Shown piece by piece: positions 20,946 to 25,405 of a stretch of 25,405 nucleotides of DNA. The notes under the pieces are model-generated. The model had not been told where the DNA came from. It did no database searches and saw only the letters and a program-made list of their open reading frames with translations. Positions within the stretch are counted from its first letter, which is position 1; each line of letters begins with the position of its first letter. The DNA is from a virus. Location of the stretch: positions 1 through 25,405 of IMG/VR virus record IMGVR_UViG_3300010211_000049; one strand, written 5' to 3'. The translations under genes and the position numbers were made by a program.

Positions 20946-22705
20946 GGATCCACGACCTTGTCCAGGGCAGCCCGGAATGGAACGCTTTTCGCCTATCTCA
21001 CCACGGCGCAAGCGAAGCAGCCGCCATGCTTGGCCTGTCGAAAAAAGCGACCCGTTCCGAGTTGCTGCGCATCAAACACACGGGCATTCCGAAGGAGTTC
21101 TCCGACTGGGTGCAGACCAACATCCTTGACTATGGCCATCAGGTCGAATCGCTGGCTCGGCCGCTTATTGAGCAGATCATCGGCGAAGACCTCTACCCGG
21201 TGACGTGCTCGAACGAGGATGAGGGGGGAAACCTGTCGGCATCGTGCGATGGGCTGACCATGCTCTATGACACCGCATTCGAGCACAAGCAATGGAACGC
21301 CGAACTCGCCGCATCCGTGGACTCTGGTGTGCTGCCCGAAGAGCACATGCCGCAGTGCCAGCAGATCATGCTTGTGACGGGTGCCTCGCGCGTGGTGTTC
21401 ACTGTCTCGGACGGCACGCCGGACAACCTTGTGTGGATGGAAGTCCGGCCAGACGAGGAATGGTTCGAGCGCATCCTTGCGGGATGGAGGCAATTCGATC
21501 AAGACCTGGCCGACTACATACTGCCCGAGGCCGAGTCGCTGACTGTCGCTGAGGCCGTGCAGGCGCTGCCGGCGGTCACGGTGCAGGTCAGCGGGCAACT
21601 CGATGTGCGCGAGAATTTCGCAGTGTTCGAGACGGCCCTGCGCAATTTCCTGGAGCACCGGCTTATCCGTGAGCCGCAAACCGATCAGGACTTCGCAGAC
21701 CTTGATCAGCAGATCAAGGCGCTGAAGAAGGCGGAGGAAGCACTGAACGCCGCCGAGGCCATGATGCTGGCGCAGATCCAGAGCGTTGACGACGCCAAGC
21801 GGCAAAAGGACATGCTCGCCAAGCTGGTCCGCGATAACCGCCTGATGGCCGAGAAGCTGCTGAGCGGCGAGAAGAGCCGCCGCCGAGAGGAGAGCGTAGA
21901 AGCGGCGCGGAAGGCGTTTGCGGCCCATATCGACGAGTTACAGCACGAGATCGGCGGACTGAGACTCGATGTGCCGCCGCCAGATTTCGCGGCTGCCATC
22001 AAGGGGCTAAAGACGCTGGCGAGTATCCGAGACAAGCTCGACACCGCCTTGGCAAACGGCAAGGTCGCGGCCGACAGACAGGCATCCGATCTACGCGCGA
22101 AACAGAGTTGGGTCGATTCCGAAGTCGCCGACTATCGCATCCTGTTACCAGACCTGCAACAGCTCGCCGCCAAGCCGCTCGACGACTTTAAGCTGGCGAT
22201 CCTGGCGCGCATTGATGCGCACAAGCAGGCAGAAGCCGAGCGACTGGAAGCCGAGCGAGAACGCATCCGCAAGGAGGAGACTGAGCGGATGGAGCGCGAA
22301 GCGAAGGAGAAGCAGGCGCGCGAAGCGGCCATTGCCGAGCAGCGGCGCAAGCAGGCAGAGGCAGAGGCAGAGGCCACAGCCGAAGACACAGGCCCCGACA
22401 ACATCGCGGACCATCCGCCAGTAGACACAGGCGCACTACCTCCCTATAGCGCCGATATAGCTTCGCTACCGACGCTGCGGCTAGGGCAGATCAACGACAG
22501 ACTGTCGCCCATCGCGTTGACTGCCGATGGCCTGTTGGCTCTCGGGTTCCCTCATGCAGCCACGAGCAAATCCGCGAAGCTCTACCGCGAGAGCGACTTC
22601 TCGCGCATCTGCTCCGCCCTGGTGCGACACATCCAGTCAGTGCAATCCGGACAGCCAGACGAGCGCACTCGGCAGCTAAACACGGCCAAGCGTCAGGGCC
22701 AATGA
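20942..22705 (+). CDS. YqaJ-type exonuclease with long coiled-coil extension
   Basis: The N-terminal 200 residues match YqaJ/lambda-exo-like recombinases that resect double-strand ends: QGSPEWNAFRLSHHGASEAA, then GHQVE (Glu69), then SASCDG (Asp103), then FEHKQW (Glu114-x-Lys116), all catalytic positions present. Most YqaJ proteins are about 200-330 residues; this one has 587. Residues about 230-480 are highly charged and helical, with a coiled-coil segment (KQAEAERLEAERERIRKEET), and a Pro-rich acidic stretch joins it to a C-terminal domain (about 515-575). It forms the exonuclease half of an exo/annealing pair with the preceding gene. Confidence 0.85.
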   Translation: MRIHDLVQGSPEWNAFRLSHHGASEAAAMLGLSKKATRSELLRIKHTGIPKEFSDWVQTNILDYGHQVESLARPLIEQIIGEDLYPVTCSNEDEGGNLSASCDGLTMLYDTAFEHKQWNAELAASVDSGVLPEEHMPQCQQIMLVTGASRVVFTVSDGTPDNLVWMEVRPDEEWFERILAGWRQFDQDLADYILPEAESLTVAEAVQALPAVTVQVSGQLDVRENFAVFETALRNFLEHRLIREPQTDQDFADLDQQIKALKKAEEALNAAEAMMLAQIQSVDDAKRQKDMLAKLVRDNRLMAEKLLSGEKSRRREESVEAARKAFAAHIDELQHEIGGLRLDVPPPDFAAAIKGLKTLASIRDKLDTALANGKVAADRQASDLRAKQSWVDSEVADYRILLPDLQQLAAKPLDDFKLAILARIDAHKQAEAERLEAERERIRKEETERMEREAKEKQAREAAIAEQRRKQAEAEAEATAEDTGPDNIADHPPVDTGALPPYSADIASLPTLRLGQINDRLSPIALTADGLLALGFPHAATSKSAKLYRESDFSRICSALVRHIQSVQSGQPDERTRQLNTAKRQGQ

Positions 22706-22857
22706 ATTCCGACGCCGCTCGCAGACCGGACTGGGAATCAAACCGGGTGAATGTCTGCGAGGTAACCGTCAGCCGTGGAATGGCGCGAGCCGGGGAAGGG
22801 CCGGCAATCAATGGCAGGAAAGCGGGATATAGCTGCCCGCAGCGGAAAGTCTCCTAG
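22702..22857 (+). CDS. Possible small protein, 51 residues
   Basis: A 51-codon frame starting in an ATGA overlap with the exonuclease stop, as at most junctions in this operon. It begins MNSDAARRPDWESNRVNVCE and includes a Cys pair (19 and 45). No family recognised. It fills most of an otherwise unexplained 293-base gap; the remaining 141 bases (22858-22998) show nothing recognisable. Confidence 0.4.
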   Translation: MNSDAARRPDWESNRVNVCEVTVSRGMARAGEGPAINGRKAGYSCPQRKVS

Positions 22858-22998
22858 GGAAGCTGGCGCAGACGATCAAGCCAGAGCGAAGTCGTCGACG
22901 TAAATGTCTGCACTTGTCGGCCTCCGTTCCGTCGCACCCGGTGCCGGGATCAGCTCCGGCCCTGCCGCCTCATTCGCTCTCGAAAAACAGGAACCGTC

Positions 22999-23913
22999 AT
23001 GTTCAAGAACGCTCACCTCTTTCGACTCGACGCGCCCTTCCTTATCAGCACGACCGAGCTCGACGAGCTGCTCCGGAGCTACCGGGCACGGCCCTGCGGC
23101 CCGGCCGAGATGAGCCATCTGGGCTGGTCGGATCCGCTCGACGAGGAGACGGACGCTTGGTTCGCCCGCGAGATCGCTGGCTGCACCATGATCTGCGCGA
23201 CCCTCCACCAGCGGGTGCTGCCGGCGGCGGCGATCCTGAACGCGCTCCACGAACGCGTGCGCGGCATCCAGGACCAGGAAGGACGCCAGGTCGGCCGCGC
23301 CGAACGTCGACGGCTGCGCGAACAGCTGATCGCCGAGATGCTGCCCAAAGCCTTCCAGCAAACGCGCCGGATTCGGGCCTACATCGATCGCCAATCGGAT
23401 TGGATGGTCGTCGACGCGGGCAGCGCCGGCCAGGCCGAGGGCGTGGTCACCCTGCTGCGCAAGACGCTCGGCTCGCTGCCAGCCCGACCGCCCTACCCCG
23501 GCGTGGATCCGGCGTCCGTGATGACGGGATGGATCGCTCAAGAGCCCCCGGCCGACGTCCACCTCGGGCGCGGCTGCGAGCTGCGCGATGACGACGAGGT
23601 GGTGCGCCTCGCCGGGCTGGACCTATCAAGCGAGGAAGTCCTGAGCCATATCGGCGCTGGCAAGAAGGCCTCGGTCCTCGATCTCTTCTGGGATGATCGG
23701 CTGAGCTTCACCCTGACCGAGGACCTGGCCGTCAAGCGTCTGAAGGTGAACGAAGCGATTCGGGGCGGCGCGGAGCTGGGAGACGACCCGGCCTCGCAAC
23801 TGGAAGCGGATTTCGCACTCCTGGCGCTGCAGATGCGCCTGCTGCTGAGACGGCTGGAGACGCTGTTCCAGCTCATCGATGTCGATGAGCAGACACAGAG
23901 GGCGGCGGCATGA
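22999..23913 (+). CDS. rdgC: Recombination-associated protein RdgC
   Basis: The 304-residue protein matches RdgC, a ring-shaped DNA-binding protein of beta- and gammaproteobacteria that restrains RecA. It starts MFKNAHLFRLDAPF, has RPCGPAEMSHLGWSDPL at 31-47 and a basic region IQDQEGRQVGRAERRRLREQ followed by LIAEMLPKAF typical of the family, and continues with ASVLDLFWDD and LTEDLAVKRLKV near the C-terminus. Length is full. A phage-borne copy next to exonuclease and annealing genes may tune recombination away from RecA. CAGGA lies before the ATG. A small gene follows with an ATGA overlap. Confidence 0.9.
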   Translation: MFKNAHLFRLDAPFLISTTELDELLRSYRARPCGPAEMSHLGWSDPLDEETDAWFAREIAGCTMICATLHQRVLPAAAILNALHERVRGIQDQEGRQVGRAERRRLREQLIAEMLPKAFQQTRRIRAYIDRQSDWMVVDAGSAGQAEGVVTLLRKTLGSLPARPPYPGVDPASVMTGWIAQEPPADVHLGRGCELRDDDEVVRLAGLDLSSEEVLSHIGAGKKASVLDLFWDDRLSFTLTEDLAVKRLKVNEAIRGGAELGDDPASQLEADFALLALQMRLLLRRLETLFQLIDVDEQTQRAAA

Positions 23914-24119
23914 CCCAACCGGACTGGGTAATCGAGGTCATGGGGCCAGCGCCGAAATGGGTCGCAACCGGCGGCGGCGACCCAGAACTGACGAGCGACA
24001 TCTCCCGAGCCGAACGCTATGCCACTGAGCGCGAAGCATTCGAGAACATGATGGCGTTTAAGCCGAAACTCAAAGGGGTGGTTCTCAGGTTGGAGGAGAT
24101 TCCGAGGGATGCGAGATGA
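23910..24119 (+). CDS. Hypothetical protein, 69 residues
   Basis: Starts with ATGA overlap on rdgC. Begins MTQPDWVIEVMGPAPKWVAT and looks like a small alpha/beta fold. No family recognised. Ends 27 bases before the excisionase-like gene. Confidence 0.6.
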   Translation: MTQPDWVIEVMGPAPKWVATGGGDPELTSDISRAERYATEREAFENMMAFKPKLKGVVLRLEEIPRDAR

Positions 24120-24146
24120 TTGGGTCAATCAGACTGAGACACCGAG

Positions 24147-24467
24147 ATGAAGACGCTCGATCTGCATGAGGCCGCAGCATTCCTGCGCATGCATCCGGAA
24201 ACGGTGCGGCAACGCGCAAAGTCCGGAGATATTCCAAGCGCAAAGCCCGGAAAGGCTTGGGTCTTCATCGATACCGATCTGGTCGAGTGGCTGCGCAAGC
24301 GTTACGCTGATCACGCGCGGGCGCCAGAGGAGAGATCTGCATGCTCTACAAACGCCCAGACAGCACTCTTTGGTGGGTGCGATTCACCACACCAAACGGC
24401 AAGCGAGTACGCCGCTCTACTGGAACGGAAGACAAAAAAGCGGCGGAAGAGTACGAAGCGAGGCTGA
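24147..24467 (+). CDS. Excisionase-like HTH protein
   Basis: The first 55 residues are a MerR/HTH_17-type winged helix: LDLHEAAAFLRMHPETVRQR, then AKSGDIPSAKPGKAWVFIDT and DLVEWLRKRY. Such proteins next to an integrase usually serve as excisionases that turn the integrase reaction toward excision. The remaining 50 residues are basic and Ser/Thr-rich and are encoded in a region that also codes for the integrase N-terminus (127-base overlap in another frame), so the tail is constrained by int. Confidence 0.75.
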   Translation: MKTLDLHEAAAFLRMHPETVRQRAKSGDIPSAKPGKAWVFIDTDLVEWLRKRYADHARAPEERSACSTNAQTALFGGCDSPHQTASEYAALLERKTKKRRKSTKRG

Positions 24468-25405
24468 AGCAGGAGACTTGGCGCACGGACCGCATAGGCG
24501 ACAAGCCCTCCAGGTCGTGGCAGGAAGCCGTCATCCGCTGGTCACGAGAAACCGAGGACAAGGCGAGCCACGAAGATGACCTATGCCATTTCCGGTGGCT
24601 CGACGGACATCTCGGAACACTGAAGCTCGACCAAATCGACATCGACACCATCGATCGAGTGATCGAGGCGAGAAAAACGGAAGGAAAGAGCAACGCCACG
24701 GTAAACCGAAGTCTCGCGCTCATCCGCGCGATCATGCGCCGAGCCGAACGTCGATGGCAGTGGATCGATAAGGCTCCGGCGATCGAGCTCCTGCCAGAGC
24801 CACGGCAGCGCATTCGCTGGCTCACGCACGACGAGGCCGAGAGACTGATCGCCGAGCTACCCGAACACCTGGCGGACATGGTGAGGTTCAGTCTCGCGAC
24901 GGGACTGCGGGAAGCGAACGTAACAGGTCTCGAGTGGAGCCAGGTCGACCTGATCCGCCGAGTCGCTTGGATCCACCCCGATCAGGCCAAAGCTCGACGC
25001 GCGATCGGGGTTCCGCTGAACATCGATGCCGTATTGGTTCTGCGCCGATGGGAAGGCCGCCACCCGACGAGGGTCTTCGTCTACCCCAAACCCAGAGCCG
25101 GAGAGCCAGCGGAATGGATGCCGATTAGCAAAGCCGGTGCTGCCGCATGGAAGAAGGCGCTGAAGCGTGCCGGCATCGAGAATTTCCGCTGGCACGATCT
25201 GAGACACACCTGGGCCTCCTGGCACGTCCAGTCAGGGACGCCGCTTCATGTGCTCCAGGAACTGGGAGGATGGCAATCCTTCGAGATGGTCCGTAAATAC
25301 GCCCATCTCGCGCCGGAACATCTAGCGGAACATGCGGCGCGTATCGAGACTGGTGTGCGACCGATTGACACGAATCTGGCACGGTCTGACGGACGGCAAA
25401 AATAA
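24341..25405 (+). CDS. int: Tyrosine site-specific integrase
   Basis: The 354-residue integrase catalyses attP x attB recombination. The N-terminal arm/core-binding part starts MLYKRPDSTLWWVRFTTPNG, a typical beginning. The catalytic domain shows Arg190 (TGLREANV), Lys217 (DQAKARR), His285 and Arg288 (WHDLRHTW), Trp311 in the second His/Trp position (GGWQSF) and nucleophile Tyr320 (RKYAHL). All six positions are filled, so it is probably active. GAGGAGAG lies six bases before the ATG. The stop is the last codon of the window; the attachment site is expected beyond it and is not visible. Confidence 0.93.
   Translation: MLYKRPDSTLWWVRFTTPNGKRVRRSTGTEDKKAAEEYEARLKQETWRTDRIGDKPSRSWQEAVIRWSRETEDKASHEDDLCHFRWLDGHLGTLKLDQIDIDTIDRVIEARKTEGKSNATVNRSLALIRAIMRRAERRWQWIDKAPAIELLPEPRQRIRWLTHDEAERLIAELPEHLADMVRFSLATGLREANVTGLEWSQVDLIRRVAWIHPDQAKARRAIGVPLNIDAVLVLRRWEGRHPTRVFVYPKPRAGEPAEWMPISKAGAAAWKKALKRAGIENFRWHDLRHTWASWHVQSGTPLHVLQELGGWQSFEMVRKYAHLAPEHLAEHAARIETGVRPIDTNLARSDGRQK

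Noticed and set aside
20993-21928. 311-codon minus frame opposite the YqaJ exonuclease
   Set aside because: Antisense shadow of a conserved catalytic region.
22858-22998. Noncoding RNA or tRNA before rdgC
   Set aside because: A tRNA-like string was looked for but no cloverleaf or T-loop consensus is present.

Overview
The window is most of a lambda-like, apparently incomplete prophage in a high-GC proteobacterium, probably a gammaproteobacterium. This is suggested by the rdgC-type gene, the Rha and Ash-like signals and GC-rich codon use. A purple sulfur bacterium relative is possible, but that is a guess. The left edge (1-995) holds a 27-copy hexanucleotide repeat running into a five-helix membrane protein. 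It looks like host or accessory DNA and is separated from the phage genes by a strong hairpin.

The control centre is at 12.6-13.5 kb. A Cro/YdaS-type gene (leftward) diverges from a CI-like XRE repressor (rightward), with three 15-bp palindromes (GCAAC-N5-GTTGC) between them. Two more copies lie 4.8 kb away on a second strong promoter at 17.70 kb. One repressor therefore probably controls both the leftward and the rightward early operons, as lambda CI does at OR and OL.

The leftward operon (11983 down to 6081) carries two small ribbon-helix-helix-like proteins, small proteins of unknown function, a D12 adenine methylase, an O-like replication initiator containing a 12-bp iteron-like array, a P-like helicase loader, a PD-(D/E)XK nuclease, a beta-class methyltransferase, Rha and small DNA-binding proteins. 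Farther left are terS, terL, a small HTH gene and a Mu gpF-like minor head gene. No portal, capsid, tail or lysis gene is visible.

The rightward operon (17769-25405) carries a chain of overlapping small genes, a putative annealing protein, a YqaJ-type exonuclease with a long C-terminal extension, RdgC, an excisionase-like protein and a tyrosine integrase ending at the window edge.

Between the repressor and the rightward promoter is accessory cargo. A HipA-like kinase overlaps the repressor gene and is followed by a DUF3037-like protein. Two lipoproteins and a KilA-N protein with its own terminator come next. A second cargo island at about 4.8-5.8 kb is AT-rich and encodes a stand-alone Hint (bacterial intein-like) protein with intact catalytic residues. 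The most notable points are the kinase pair tied to the lysogeny repressor, the Hint protein, the five-operator switch and the lack of a portal gene beside the terminase.
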